Source of the DNA: Lysinibacillus fusiformis | GTDB lineage: Bacteria > Bacillota > Bacilli > Bacillales_A > Planococcaceae | Length of the DNA: 64,000 bases | Assembly (NCBI RefSeq): GCF_016925635.1 | Contig: NZ_CP070490.1 | Coordinates: 1,674,001 to 1,738,000 of the forward strand | Direction: 5' to 3' | Shown: positions 1 to 8,934 of the stretch, in pieces | Position numbering within the stretch: position 1 is the stretch's first letter | Layout of the letters: each line of letters begins with the position of its first letter | Notes under the pieces: generated by a model | Database searches by the model: none | Told to the model about the DNA's origin: nothing | Seen by the model: only the letters and a program-made list of their open reading frames with translations | Translations under genes and position numbers: made by a program

Positions 1-1461
1 ACCCATATTGCCCTGAGAAGACGTAGATGCTTCCACTACAAGCTCCCCAGACAGTTGCTTTAATATAGATGCTGAGCGCTGTTTAGCAAATTCAGGCAAG
101 CTTTTTTCACCTTCAACTGCTTCCAAAAACTGCTCCGTAGTAGAGAATTTAGTTGGATCTGCCTCCACATAGGTAGTTAATAGCACCGCTAAGTTTTTAG
201 TAATAGATTGGACATAGTCTTCTGTTAAATAGGTTGTTGCTAGTTCTTCTAGATACCCTTCATATTTGGCACGGTATTCTTCATTAGCAAGTAATGCATT
301 TAGGAGTGGCCGCTCCTCTAATGTTGTGCCAGAAACAGGGGTTGTCACACTAAAATTAATAGCACTATCAGCTAACAAGTCGCCAGACATGCCCATTCCC
401 ATGTTGAAGCCGCCACCTCGTTGTTGCATACCCCCATCACCTGCCTGAGCGGGTTGTCCATTGTTTTGTGCCACTGGTTTTTCCATATTAGTAGAAGCGT
501 CAGCTGGATTTTCTCCGTTTCCTCCTGCTATTCTACCTCCTCCAGCCCCAAAGCCACCAAAGGACATGTTGTAATCCCAAGGAATAATAGAAAACACACC
601 GTTCTGTTCATATAAATAATAGTTATGTTTCATATTCCCTTGATAACTATCTAAATTCACAAGAGCTGTGTTGACGGCAAAATAACGTAACATTTCATCA
701 ACATCAATATACTTTTCTATGTCTCCACCATTATTAATAGCATCTAGCATTTCAACCAACTTGGATTGATCAATATTACCTTCATTTGTTTTTAATCCGA
801 TGCCTGTATAGTCTTCGATATCGTCACTAATATATTTTAAATCGCTGCCTGTCCCATCTGGCTTAAATAAAAAGCCATCATTAGAGCCATAGTTATTAGC
901 TAGGAATGTCTCATCCACTGCTTCTACTCCTAAGAACAAGCCTCGTTCCTCACCATTCACTGTGACATACATATAGGAGTGTGCCGGTGTTGGTAAACCC
1001 ATTTGCTCCATCAATTTATAGGAGATGTACTCTCTCATTAATGTAGAATCACTATAATTATTGTTTAAATTTAATTTTTTCAAGCCATATAAGCTTTGTG
1101 TATCATCATAATAATCAAAATCGATTTTTAAACTATAGCGATCTGAGTCACTATTGACAACCGATCGTAATGATAGATTGCCCTTTGTACGGATAGCAAC
1201 ATTCTCAATTTTCTTGCCGTTTACTGTAATATCTGCCTGTTTTAATTCCTCAGCCGAAGCATTTTCGAGCATGTCAGCCCAATCTTCCTCAGCAATTTCA
1301 ATATCAACTGTTGTTACTTTATTTTTATTAAATACTATATTCTCATAGGAGAACTCTGAATTTTTCGTTTCAATGCCTACATTCGGAAGTACAGCATATA
1401 TCACGACAAAGAGAAGGAGTAAAATTGCCATGCACAGGTAGACAATTCGCGTTTTAATCAT
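1..1461 (-). CDS. CotH-family protein (3' end outside window)
   Basis: The reading frame runs from ATG at 1461 (Shine-Dalgarno GAGAGGTG just upstream) to the left edge without a stop, so at least 487 residues are present and the C-terminus is missing. An N-terminal hydrophobic segment (about residues 8-26) suggests membrane anchoring or export. The CotH fold is recognised from the stretch GLFLGVEAVDE and from IIPWDYNMSFGG, the usual position of the metal-binding Asp in these atypical protein kinases. A Gly/Gln/Asn/Met-rich, low-complexity insert of about 60 residues follows directly. Members phosphorylate spore-coat proteins in Bacillus, but many are paired with DUF4956 and VTC-like genes, as here, and have unknown roles. 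It is the third gene of the operon; spacing to its upstream partner is 42 bp. Confidence 0.85.
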   Translation of the reverse strand, partial: MIKTRIVYLCMAILLLLFVVIYAVLPNVGIETKNSEFSYENIVFNKNKVTTVDIEIAEEDWADMLENASAEELKQADITVNGKKIENVAIRTKGNLSLRSVVNSDSDRYSLKIDFDYYDDTQSLYGLKKLNLNNNYSDSTLMREYISYKLMEQMGLPTPAHSYMYVTVNGEERGLFLGVEAVDETFLANNYGSNDGFLFKPDGTGSDLKYISDDIEDYTGIGLKTNEGNIDQSKLVEMLDAINNGGDIEKYIDVDEMLRYFAVNTALVNLDSYQGNMKHNYYLYEQNGVFSIIPWDYNMSFGGFGAGGGRIAGGNGENPADASTNMEKPVAQNNGQPAQAGDGGMQQRGGGFNMGMGMSGDLLADSAINFSVTTPVSGTTLEERPLLNALLANEEYRAKYEGYLEELATTYLTEDYVQSITKNLAVLLTTYVEADPTKFSTTEQFLEAVEGEKSLPEFAKQRSASILKQLSGELVVEASTSSQGNMG

Positions 1462-1503
1462 AGCCGTCACCTCTCATCGTAGTCCTTTTTGCTAATGAAG
1501 TCA

Positions 1504-2187
1504 TTACGCTGTGAAATTCCCATCATAGCTCAGCATAATGGCTGATTTTACACCTGCTACCTTTGTTAGCTCATCCATCAATTTTGCATCATTTTGTTTT
1601 ACACGAATTTCATAAGTAGTTTCGATTTCATTCTGTTGCATAATGGATTTGGATTTGAGAGCGAACTTTTTTGTTTGTGCAGCAATAATTCGCTCGATCT
1701 CAGCGTTTGCTAGCTCTTCTTCAAACTTTACAATCAATAAATAAGGGTTTTCTACTGTTATTTTATTAACGAATATTAGCAATACAAGTCCGATTAAAAC
1801 AGCACCAATAATCACTAATGGGATAAAGCCAGCACCACATAAAATACCTGAAACAATTGCCCAGAAAATATAGACTAAATCCATTGGGTCCTTAATAGGT
1901 GTACGGAAACGTACAATGGATAAAGCACCAACCATACCAAGTGACAGCAGAACATTTGAACTGATTCCCATAATTACTAATGCTGTTGCCATTGTCATAA
2001 TAAGTAATGAGATATTGAATGAATGTGAGTAAATGACACCATTAAAGGTTTTCTTATAAACAGCGTAAATGAAAAGCCCAATAAAAAACGCGACTACTAA
2101 ACCAATAATGGAATCGATTAATGAAAATGAGGTTGTTTTTTCTAAAAAGTTGGATTTAAAAATATCACTAAATTTAATTGTATCCAT
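1504..2187 (-). CDS. DUF4956 family membrane protein
   Basis: A protein of 227 residues with about four hydrophobic helices in its first 140 residues (for example around 27-45, 55-73 and 100-140) and a soluble, charged C-terminal domain of about 80 residues. The middle segment SIVRFRTPIKDPMDLVYIFWAIVSG is typical of the DUF4956 family (quoted in parts: SIVRFRTPIKDP and DLVYIFWAIVSG). The start ATG at 2187 is preceded by AAAGGAG at good spacing. It lies 19 bp after the VTC-like gene and 42 bp before the CotH-like gene, the common arrangement for this family. The biochemical role is unknown; the link to polyphosphate or cell-surface processes is inferred from neighbours only. Confidence 0.8.
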   Translation of the reverse strand: MDTIKFSDIFKSNFLEKTTSFSLIDSIIGLVVAFFIGLFIYAVYKKTFNGVIYSHSFNISLLIMTMATALVIMGISSNVLLSLGMVGALSIVRFRTPIKDPMDLVYIFWAIVSGILCGAGFIPLVIIGAVLIGLVLLIFVNKITVENPYLLIVKFEEELANAEIERIIAAQTKKFALKSKSIMQQNEIETTYEIRVKQNDAKLMDELTKVAGVKSAIMLSYDGNFTA

Positions 2188-2206
2188 TGTTCATTCTCCT
2201 TTATTA

Positions 2207-2908
2207 TTAGCCGTACATACGACTAAGCTGATATTTTGAATAGGCCTCTGCACGAGTATCCACCGACTGTAGTAAATACTTGATGATGTCTGGCAGATAT
2301 TCATCGTACTTTACCTCTAAGATCACAAGATTTGGCTCCAGTACATCCACCATCGGCAAGTTTTGATTAAACATATCAGTGTTGCGTAGACTTGATTGCA
2401 CCTTACTATCAAACGTCACACGCACATTACCAAACGGATAGATATAGGCCTCTCGCTCATAATCCACTACCGTAGTAGGTCTTAGCTGGTTGTAATTCAT
2501 CTCTTGATATAAATCTCGAATTAACCCTCGGCCATCATTCTCCATCCAGGATATCTCCCCGATACGCATTTTTTCATACTCAGCTTGAGATATTGCACAT
2601 TTTGTTTTAAAGGTAACATTGTTACGTTTACTCTTCCGCTCCAGATTAATAACAGCACTAGACTTGCCGTATATGCGAACCCGATATTTGTCTCGATTGA
2701 TAAAGCCCTCTTTTTTTTCATTTAGCACTTTATTGGAAAAATTATCGAAGTACGTACTACGTATCAAATATTTACCGTCTAAACCCGCATGCTTGTCCCG
2801 CTGCATAACATGCTGAAGCTTGGTTTTTAATAACGCATAATCTGGATAGGAGATCGCTTGTTTAATTTCTTGGCGACCGTTTGGATTAAATGAAGTAACG
2901 ATTGGCAT
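2207..2908 (-). CDS. VTC-domain polyphosphate polymerase-like protein
   Basis: A soluble protein of 233 residues matching the VTC (vacuolar transporter chaperone) catalytic domain, a triphosphate-tunnel fold that in yeast Vtc4 makes polyphosphate from ATP. Visible tunnel-type motifs are alternating basic residues in KYRVRIYG (about 72-80), NLERKSKRNN (about 87-97), an Arg-rich strand near the middle and the late acidic/basic strand LVILEVKYDEYLP. It has no membrane segment or SPX domain, so it is the bare catalytic module. It is first in the operon, downstream of the direct-repeat promoter at 2997-3030. Bacterial members of this CotH/DUF4956 neighbourhood have not all been shown to polymerise phosphate, so activity is inferred. 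Confidence 0.82.
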   Translation of the reverse strand: MPIVTSFNPNGRQEIKQAISYPDYALLKTKLQHVMQRDKHAGLDGKYLIRSTYFDNFSNKVLNEKKEGFINRDKYRVRIYGKSSAVINLERKSKRNNVTFKTKCAISQAEYEKMRIGEISWMENDGRGLIRDLYQEMNYNQLRPTTVVDYEREAYIYPFGNVRVTFDSKVQSSLRNTDMFNQNLPMVDVLEPNLVILEVKYDEYLPDIIKYLLQSVDTRAEAYSKYQLSRMYG

Positions 2909-2996
2909 TTCATCACTCTCCCTACTTGTATTAGTGTCAAACCGACAAACCCTTATTGATGCTCGTCCCTTTGTTCATTTCTCGTCTACATCGTTT

Positions 2997-3030
2997 ACTA
3001 TAAAGGGCTTTTGTGTCAGGCAGATGTCAG
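2997..3030 (-). promoter_or_regulatory. Promoter with 11-bp direct repeat, VTC/DUF4956/CotH operon
   Basis: On the minus strand two CTGACA hexamers are separated by 5 bp (3025-3030 and 3014-3019). An 11-bp gap and a -10 element TATAGT (2997-3002) follow. No separate -35 is seen, so the repeat seems to take its place, as in pho-box promoters activated by OmpR/PhoB-type regulators. Exactly the same arrangement is found before the response regulator gene (5237-5270). Confidence 0.6.
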
Positions 3031-3096
3031 CTTTACATATTCTTCATTTATCTTTTACAATACAAAGCAGATTTCTGAGAGACGGGTTAAACCATC

Positions 3097-3134
3097 AAAA
3101 AGGCTACCACGCTCTTATAGCGCAGTAGCCTTTT
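3097..3134 (-). terminator. Terminator of the two-component operon
   Basis: A stem of about 10 bp (AAGGCTAC at 3100-3107 with GTAGCCTT at 3125-3132) with a T-run on the minus strand. It overlaps the last codons of the histidine kinase gene. Confidence 0.7.
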
Positions 3135-4530
3135 GCAGTACTAATTCAAAGTGTGTTCCAGAGGGATTGCTTTCGATTAATCGCAAATCGCCTCCGACAG
3201 ATTGGGCCATCATTTTACTAAGTGGTAATCCTAAACCCAAGCCGCGAACAGTATATTTTTTATTTTCTCCTCTATAAAAGCGCTCAAAAATAAATGCCTG
3301 ATCCTCTAGAGGGATACCATGACCTGTGTCCTTCACCCTCACCGACAGAGTTTCCCCTTGATCTATCAACGTCAAGGTGATGGTTCCTTTGTCCATCGCC
3401 TGTTTAGCATTGGTTAAAAGGTTTGTAATGATTTGTTGGACACGAACAATATCTACCTGTACCAGCATAGGTTGTTCTAACAAATGTAAATGAACTTTTA
3501 CATGTTCCTCTTCCTGCATTACTTCCCACTGTGCCACCGCCTCTCGCAGTAGCTGATTAACATCTACGGACTCTATCTGCACGGGGATAGCATCGACAGC
3601 AAAATGATTAAAGGCAAGTAAGTCCCCAACCATTGTTTTCATTTTTGTCGTTTCAACCATAGCCATTTCAATGAATTCCATAGCATCCTGTCCCGTTACA
3701 ACACCATCTCTTACCGCCTGTAATAAACCACTTATAGAGGTGACAGGTGTTTTCAACTCATGGGTGACACCCGCTAGTAATTCCGTTCGAGTTTTCTCCA
3801 ACTGTTCTAATTTATTTGCCATATTTTTAAAGGAGGAAACAAGCTCATAGACCTCTTTTTCCTTACTATCTTGAGGCAAATCAATTGCATAATTGCCTTC
3901 CTGTACATGCTTGGCAGCCTCTGCTACTTGTTTAATGGGATGGGCCAACCGCTTTGACAAAAAGTAAATAGCGATCCAGCCTAATAAAGCTAACGCTCCT
4001 ATTAATATGGCAAGCTGTCCATATGCTTGATTAACCCTTGTTAAATTCTCCTTCTTCTCCATCACCAGGGCCCAGCCCAATAACTCATTATTATTTTCTA
4101 TCTTTCTTTTCACCACATATTCAGGTTCAAGTCCATCCTTTATTTCCTTAGTACCTTCTTTTCCATCCAACAAGCCAGCTACATTTTTGGCACTACCAGG
4201 TGGTACTGGACGGTTACTTGTCAGTATATTGCCCTCAGTATCTACAACGTACAAAATCGGATCGATCTCTTTCATATTAAAACGCTCTCGATCCCCTATA
4301 AAACCTGGAATACCCTTTATAGGTCCATTATTAGGATTTGTTGTATCCGTTAAACGATAGACCGTCTCGTCTGCTAAAAACTCCATCAATTCTAATCGAT
4401 TTTCAAATGTTGTATGACGAATCCATGTTGCTGAGATTAACGAAATAATAGCTAAGCCTATGAAAAGTGTTAGTAAATAACGGCTCGTCCAATATTGGAG
4501 TAAGGATATACGCTTATTTTTTTGGAACAC
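3115..4530 (-). CDS. Sensor histidine kinase
   Basis: A membrane sensor kinase of 471 residues. A transmembrane helix lies near 17-35, an extracellular sensor region of about 135 residues follows, then a second helix near 173-193, a HAMP linker, the dimerisation/phosphoacceptor motif THELKTPVTS (His near 258), an N-box NLLTNAKQAM, and G-boxes DTGHGIP and GLGLGLPLS. It would autophosphorylate and pass phosphate to the response regulator encoded just upstream, whose gene overlaps this one by 17 bp. The signal is unknown. Its neighbour on the other side is the polyphosphate/CotH operon, which shares the regulator's promoter motif, so a cell-surface or phosphate-related signal is possible but not shown. 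Confidence 0.92.
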   Translation of the reverse strand: MFQKNKRISLLQYWTSRYLLTLFIGLAIISLISATWIRHTTFENRLELMEFLADETVYRLTDTTNPNNGPIKGIPGFIGDRERFNMKEIDPILYVVDTEGNILTSNRPVPPGSAKNVAGLLDGKEGTKEIKDGLEPEYVVKRKIENNNELLGWALVMEKKENLTRVNQAYGQLAILIGALALLGWIAIYFLSKRLAHPIKQVAEAAKHVQEGNYAIDLPQDSKEKEVYELVSSFKNMANKLEQLEKTRTELLAGVTHELKTPVTSISGLLQAVRDGVVTGQDAMEFIEMAMVETTKMKTMVGDLLAFNHFAVDAIPVQIESVDVNQLLREAVAQWEVMQEEEHVKVHLHLLEQPMLVQVDIVRVQQIITNLLTNAKQAMDKGTITLTLIDQGETLSVRVKDTGHGIPLEDQAFIFERFYRGENKKYTVRGLGLGLPLSKMMAQSVGGDLRLIESNPSGTHFELVLQKATAL

Positions 4531-5206
4531 TTAGCTGATACCCCAATCCACGTAGTGTCTTTATTTCTCCTTCTGCCTCATCCCATTCTTTTAATGCCTT
4601 CCTAAGTCTCTTTATGGCTAAATCTACGGCACGATCACTACCTTCATACTCCCAGCCCCACACTTGATCTATAAGCTGATCACGGGTAAATGTTTGATTG
4701 GGATGGTCAGCTAAAAACATAAGCACCGATAAATCTCTTGGCGTTAATACAATCTCTTCTCCACCCAAAAATACTCTATGTGCTTTACAATCAATTGCTA
4801 GAGACCCATACCGCTTAATAACAGATGCATCTGGGCTGCCTTCAGCACGCCTTAAAACAGCCCTCACTCTTGCAACAACTTCATCTGCGATAAAAGGCTT
4901 GGCAATATAATCATCTGCTCCATGATCAAACCCCTCTAGACGGTAATTAACCTCTCCTAATGCTGTTAACATGATAACAGGGCAGATACTTCGTTCTCTT
5001 ATTTCTTTTAAAATGGACCAACCATTTTTTTCAGGTAACATAATATCTAGCAACACTAGGTCTGGCTGTGTTTCACGAAACATGTCCAAGGCTTGGCCAC
5101 CATTGAAACATTGTGTCACACTATAACCCACTTTTTGTAAATACACCTTTAAAACCTGGCTTATTGCATATTCATCCTCTATTACTAAAATGTTTGCCAA
5201 AGTCAA
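4514..5206 (-). CDS. OmpR-family response regulator
   Basis: A protein of 230 residues: a receiver domain (about 1-120) with the acidic pocket IEDE, phosphoacceptor Asp54 in LLDIML, the switch Thr in IMLTALG and Lys103 in DDYIAKPF, followed by an OmpR/PhoB winged-helix domain (about 132-226) ending in the usual IKTLRGLGYQL. It is the first gene of the kinase/regulator pair and is probably autoregulated, because its promoter carries the same direct repeat found in front of the VTC/DUF4956/CotH operon. The exact subfamily (for instance PhoP-like or another OmpR subgroup) cannot be fixed by eye. Confidence 0.93.
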   Translation of the reverse strand: MTLANILVIEDEYAISQVLKVYLQKVGYSVTQCFNGGQALDMFRETQPDLVLLDIMLPEKNGWSILKEIRERSICPVIMLTALGEVNYRLEGFDHGADDYIAKPFIADEVVARVRAVLRRAEGSPDASVIKRYGSLAIDCKAHRVFLGGEEIVLTPRDLSVLMFLADHPNQTFTRDQLIDQVWGWEYEGSDRAVDLAIKRLRKALKEWDEAEGEIKTLRGLGYQLSVPKK

Positions 5207-5236
5207 TCACCTCGTTACTAGTTTGCTCTTATGTTC

Positions 5237-5270
5237 ATTATAGCATCGGATTATGTCAGTTAAATGTCAG
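5237..5270 (-). promoter_or_regulatory. Promoter with 11-bp direct repeat, response regulator operon
   Basis: On the minus strand CTGACA, 5 bp, CTGACA (5265-5270 and 5254-5259), 11 bp, then TATAAT (5237-5242). The spacing is identical to that of the promoter at 2997-3030. The simplest reading is a binding site for the adjacent OmpR-type regulator, which would then control itself and the neighbouring operon. Confidence 0.6.
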
Positions 5271-5320
5271 CCTATCCATAGTTCAAAAACTACTAGCAGA
5301 GAATATATAGAGGTCATCTA

Positions 5321-5382
5321 TTGACAATGTCTTCCTAAGCCACTTATCATTGAGTGCGAATGATAATCAATGATAATTCATT
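5321..5382 (+). promoter_or_regulatory. Promoter with Fur-type operator for heme oxygenase gene
   Basis: A -35 TTGACA (5321-5326) is followed after 18 bp by TATCAT (5345-5350). Overlapping the -10 is a perfect inverted repeat, TTATCATT and AATGATAA, at 5344-5351 and 5359-5366, running into TGATAATCAATGATAATTC. These are Fur-box half-sites, so iron repression is expected. Confidence 0.65.
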
Positions 5383-5419
5383 CGAAAACCTAGTAAATGA
5401 AATTAAGGGGGGTAAAAGC

Positions 5420-5752
5420 ATGATTATTGTAACGAATCGTATTCAGGTAAAACCCGGTTTTGCTGCGAGAATGGCACCAAATTTTACAAAGCCAGGTCCT
5501 CTGCAACAGTTTGAAGGCTTTCATAAAGTAGAGGTATTAATTTCAACCGATGATCCTACTTATGACGAAATGAGTGTTAATATGTATTGGGAATCTAAGG
5601 AGCATTTCCAAGCATGGCGTAATAGCGATGCATTTGCTGCAGCCCATCAACGTCCAAATTCAGGTTCTGAGGGAGAAAAAGCTGACAGTCCAATTATCGG
5701 CAGCAAAATAGTAGTGGCTGAATTAGCATCTTCTATCGAAGCTTTAAGTTAA
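5420..5752 (+). CDS. IsdG/HmoA-type heme-degrading monooxygenase
   Basis: A small ABM-fold protein of 110 residues. The catalytic trio of IsdG enzymes is visible at the expected places: Asn6 (TNR), Trp66 (FQAW) and His76 (AAAHQR). The segment near residue 95 (SPIIGSKIV) also matches the family. It would open the porphyrin ring of heme in the cytosol and release iron. The start chosen is ATG at 5420, eight bases or so after the GGGGGG-containing Shine-Dalgarno; an in-frame ATG at 5354 lies inside the Fur operator and would add residues foreign to the family. It is a single-gene unit ended by the hairpin at 5804-5838. No heme-transport gene is adjacent. Confidence 0.88.
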   Translation: MIIVTNRIQVKPGFAARMAPNFTKPGPLQQFEGFHKVEVLISTDDPTYDEMSVNMYWESKEHFQAWRNSDAFAAAHQRPNSGSEGEKADSPIIGSKIVVAELASSIEALS

Positions 5753-5803
5753 TGAACGACAATTAAATTACTTATACATTATCTTCTGATTCTATCTAAA
5801 AAG

Positions 5804-5838
5804 CCCTGCATGTTGAACAATCATGCAGGGTCTTTTTT
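5804..5838. terminator. Bidirectional terminator
   Basis: A 9-bp perfect stem, CCCTGCATG with CATGCAGGG, followed by TCTTTTTT on the plus strand and CTTTTTAG on the minus strand. It serves the heme oxygenase gene and the convergent yeiH-type gene. Confidence 0.85.
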
Positions 5839-5863
5839 CTTGGTATAAGAATCATTGACTAAA

Positions 5864-6892
5864 TCAATATAAAAGAATGACTAATAGATAGCCCAGTACG
5901 GATAGACAGACTGAGCCAATTAAACCTGCAATAAATGCCTTTACACCTAGCTCCTTAAATGTTTTGATCTCAACATTTAATCCCAGACCGGCCATTGCCA
6001 TAGCAATTAAAATATAAGCAATATTTACAAATGCTGCCGATACATTCGCTGGTATAATTCCTAAAGAATTGATAGCACTCATCGCTAAAAAGCCTAAAAT
6101 AAACCACGGTATGATCGATAATGAAAACGCCTTTTTCTCTTCGCTTTTGTCCATTCTTCGATAGAAAATACCAATTATAATCGCTACAGGTACGAGCAGG
6201 GCAACACGTGTTAGTTTCACGATAACTGCTATATCAATTGCTTCATTTCCACCAGCAGAGGCAGCTGCAATCACATGAGCAATTTCATGTAATGTACCAC
6301 CTGCGAAAATACCATACGCAGAAGGTGTTAAATCGATGATGGAATAGAGTACCGTATAAATAAGTGTAAATATAGTACCCAATAACGCAACAATCGCGGC
6401 TCCTACGGCGGTTTCCTTTTCATTTGCTTTAATTTGAGGTGCGATTGCCACTACTGCAGCAGCTCCACAAATGGCTGTCCCACAAGCCGTTAATATCCCT
6501 AGCTTCTGATCGACTTTAAATATTTTTGTTAGCCCATACACAACAATTAATGCAAATAGCAAATTAATGACTGCAATTATAAAAACGTTTGCTCCCGCAT
6601 GATAAATATCTGCCAAATTTAAGCGCATGCCCAATAAAATAATACCGAAGCGTAATAGCTTCTTGCTGGAAAATCCAATACCTACTTGCCATGAATCCTG
6701 TACTTTAAATGTTGCTCGCCAAGCCATCCCTAAAATAATGGCAATAACCAACTGTCCCAATATCGAAAAGAAAGGAAATGTAGCAATATATTTCGCTACT
6801 AAAGCAATAAGGAGTGTTAACAATATTCCCTTCAAGAAATTTGGATTAAGGGTGGATTTTACTTTATTCTGTCTATTAACCATGTTGTTCAC
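5864..6892 (-). CDS. YeiH/UPF0324 family putative sulfate exporter
   Basis: A polytopic membrane protein of 342 residues with about 10 hydrophobic helices. Family hallmarks are [40 protein letters not shown] and [13 protein letters not shown]. The family is usually annotated as a putative sulfate exporter on weak evidence, so the substrate is uncertain. The GTG at 6892 is the likelier start because GGGAG lies 6 bases upstream; ATG at 6883 is possible. It is divergent from a LysR regulator, the same pairing as yeiH/yeiE in E. coli, which points to control by that regulator. Confidence 0.85.
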   Translation of the reverse strand: MNNMVNRQNKVKSTLNPNFLKGILLTLLIALVAKYIATFPFFSILGQLVIAIILGMAWRATFKVQDSWQVGIGFSSKKLLRFGIILLGMRLNLADIYHAGANVFIIAVINLLFALIVVYGLTKIFKVDQKLGILTACGTAICGAAAVVAIAPQIKANEKETAVGAAIVALLGTIFTLIYTVLYSIIDLTPSAYGIFAGGTLHEIAHVIAAASAGGNEAIDIAVIVKLTRVALLVPVAIIIGIFYRRMDKSEEKKAFSLSIIPWFILGFLAMSAINSLGIIPANVSAAFVNIAYILIAMAMAGLGLNVEIKTFKELGVKAFIAGLIGSVCLSVLGYLLVILLY

Positions 6893-6996
6893 TTCTTTCT
6901 CCCTTGTTGATTATTACTTTAATAAAGAGCACACTATTAGTAAAATACATATATATAATCGTTATTATTAATATTTCTAATAATAGAGGTGGAGAT

Positions 6997-7878
6997 ATGC
7001 AATATGATGCTTTAAAAACATTCATCACACTGGTCGAGGTCAATAATTTTACGAAGACTTCTGAAATACTTCATATTTCACAGCCAAGTGTTAGCTTACA
7101 CATTAAGAACCTAGAGCAAGAATTACAAACAACCTTATTTATTCGCTCACCAAAATCGGTGCAAATTACACCAACTGGTGAAATACTTTATAAACGAGCA
7201 AAGCAAATCATGGCTATCACAGAAGCTGCAAAAGAAGATATCGCTGCCTATCATCAAGAGGTTCAAGGTACACTAGTCATTGGTGCAAGCTTTACGATTG
7301 GTGAATATATATTGCCTCCAATCATAGCCAGCCTACAGCAACAATTCCCACAACTAGAACTTCAAATTATTATTGGCAATACAAAAGAAATCATTCAATA
7401 TACAAAATTACTGCAAGTCGATATTGGTTTAATTGAAGGGCAGGCTCATGATAATGAACTCGTCATTAAGCCATTTATGCAAGATGAGCTATTTATTGTC
7501 AGTGCCAGTAATCATCCTCTTACAAAGCAACATTCTCTTACTGCTGATAAACTCCAGCAGCAAAGCTGGGTTGCGCGTGAAGAAGGCTCTGGAACACGTT
7601 ATTATTTGGATCATTTATTCAGAGCAAATGGTCTGCAGATTCAATCGCTTTTGACCATTAGCAGTAATCAGGGAGTAAAGGAGAGTGTTATACAGGGACT
7701 TGGTCTTTCCTTATTGTCTGCCTGTGTTATAGAACGTGAATTAAAAAATGGGGATATGACCATTTTGCCCCTTGAAGGGCAGCACTTTATGCGAACATTT
7801 TCTTATCTTTGCTCACCAACGATAAAAAATAAGCGCAATGTCGACATATTGATTGATGTCTTAACTAAGAAAGCTTAG
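6997..7878 (+). CDS. LysR-family regulator, divergent from YeiH-type gene
   Basis: A protein of 293 residues with an N-terminal LysR winged helix (MQYDALKTFITLVEVNNFTK region and QPSVSLHIKNLEQEL) and a periplasmic-binding-like effector domain from about residue 90 (LVIGASFTIGEY). ATG at 6997 follows AGAGGTGGAG; the open frame extends 31 codons further upstream into AT-rich DNA but without a ribosome site or family similarity. The 104-bp divergent region contains AT-rich inverted sequences (CTATTAG with CTAATAATAG) suited to a LysR operator. It probably controls the adjacent exporter-like gene in response to an anion or sulfur compound, by analogy with CysL/YeiE; this is inference. Confidence 0.9.
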   Translation: MQYDALKTFITLVEVNNFTKTSEILHISQPSVSLHIKNLEQELQTTLFIRSPKSVQITPTGEILYKRAKQIMAITEAAKEDIAAYHQEVQGTLVIGASFTIGEYILPPIIASLQQQFPQLELQIIIGNTKEIIQYTKLLQVDIGLIEGQAHDNELVIKPFMQDELFIVSASNHPLTKQHSLTADKLQQQSWVAREEGSGTRYYLDHLFRANGLQIQSLLTISSNQGVKESVIQGLGLSLLSACVIERELKNGDMTILPLEGQHFMRTFSYLCSPTIKNKRNVDILIDVLTKKA

Positions 7879-7907
7879 CTGACTTTTCTCGTCGCTAAGC
7901 TTTTTTT
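7870..7907. terminator. Bidirectional terminator between convergent LysR genes
   Basis: A 10-bp stem, AAAGCTTAGC with GCTAAGCTTT, followed by a T-run on the plus strand. It overlaps the stop codons of both LysR genes. Confidence 0.8.
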
Positions 7908-8812
7908 ATCGTTCTTCTCGTATTGAAACGCTTATTTTCAATGATTTCGACAAATTTCGTCGCAGCTCTAGAAAGGGGCACTGACTTCAAATAACACATA
8001 CCAATACTTCTTGCTGGAATACTTTCCATTAAAGTTAATTCATAAAGAAGACCTCGTTGAAGATAGTCCTTTGAAAATTCCTTTGTTACACATGCAATGC
8101 CGAGGTTACTACGAGCAAATTCTAGTACCAAATCATGTGAACCTAGCTCAAACTCTGGTTCTATATGAACCCCTCTTGCAAAGAGATAATCTTCCACATA
8201 CTTCCGTGAATTTGATTTTTTCTCTAGAAAGATAAGCGGAAATTTCAAAAGATCCTCATAGCTTAAACTTTTAGATGAAAGTGTTTTATATTTTTCCCCA
8301 CAGACAAAAATATCCTGAATATCTGTACATACCGTTAACTGTAATGTTGAATCTTCTATTGGAAAATTACAAAACCCTATATCTACCTCACCCGATTTAA
8401 TAAAATTACATATTTCAGAGGTAGTACCATTTAGCATTTGCAATTTGATATTCGGATACATTGTGTGGAATGCTTCTAAATAGGGCATTAAAAAGAAGCG
8501 TGAAATAGTATCACCTACCCCTATTTTTAATTGCCCTGTTGTTAAATTTTTAAATTCAAGCAACTTTTCTTCACCAGCATCTAAAAGCCCTAAAGCTGAA
8601 TTTGTATATTCAAAAAGAAGGCTTCCCTCTGTTGTTAATGTCACACCTTTAGGGGTTCTATTAAAAAGACGTGTACCAAGCTCATTTTCTAATTGCATCA
8701 TAGCCTGACTAACAGCTGGCTGTGTCATATATAAATCTTTTGCTGCACTTGAAAAGCTATTATTTTTTGCTACAACACTAAAAACACGATATAAATCTAA
8801 TTTCCCTATCAT
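7895..8812 (-). CDS. LysR-family regulator, divergent from F420-ligase-like gene
   Basis: A protein of 305 residues. The N-terminal winged helix reads LYRVFSVVAKNNSFSSAAKDL and TQPAVSQAMMQLENELG; the effector domain begins near residue 90 (LKIGVGDTISRFFL). It starts at ATG 8812 and is transcribed away from the F420-ligase-like gene across a 122-bp intergenic region with AT-rich dyads (for example TTATAGCTATTATATGAAC). LysR regulators commonly control their divergent neighbour, so control of that gene is the natural guess. The ligand is unknown. Confidence 0.9.
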   Translation of the reverse strand: MIGKLDLYRVFSVVAKNNSFSSAAKDLYMTQPAVSQAMMQLENELGTRLFNRTPKGVTLTTEGSLLFEYTNSALGLLDAGEEKLLEFKNLTTGQLKIGVGDTISRFFLMPYLEAFHTMYPNIKLQMLNGTTSEICNFIKSGEVDIGFCNFPIEDSTLQLTVCTDIQDIFVCGEKYKTLSSKSLSYEDLLKFPLIFLEKKSNSRKYVEDYLFARGVHIEPEFELGSHDLVLEFARSNLGIACVTKEFSKDYLQRGLLYELTLMESIPARSIGMCYLKSVPLSRAATKFVEIIENKRFNTRRTIKKA

Positions 8813-8934
8813 ATAAGCACCTCTTATAGCTATTATATGAACTATTAATTTTACTTATATCATTAACGAGCCTTATAGTAAAATCATATGGATTTTATTT
8901 CACTTTACGCTAGATAGAATGAGGAGAGATTAAA

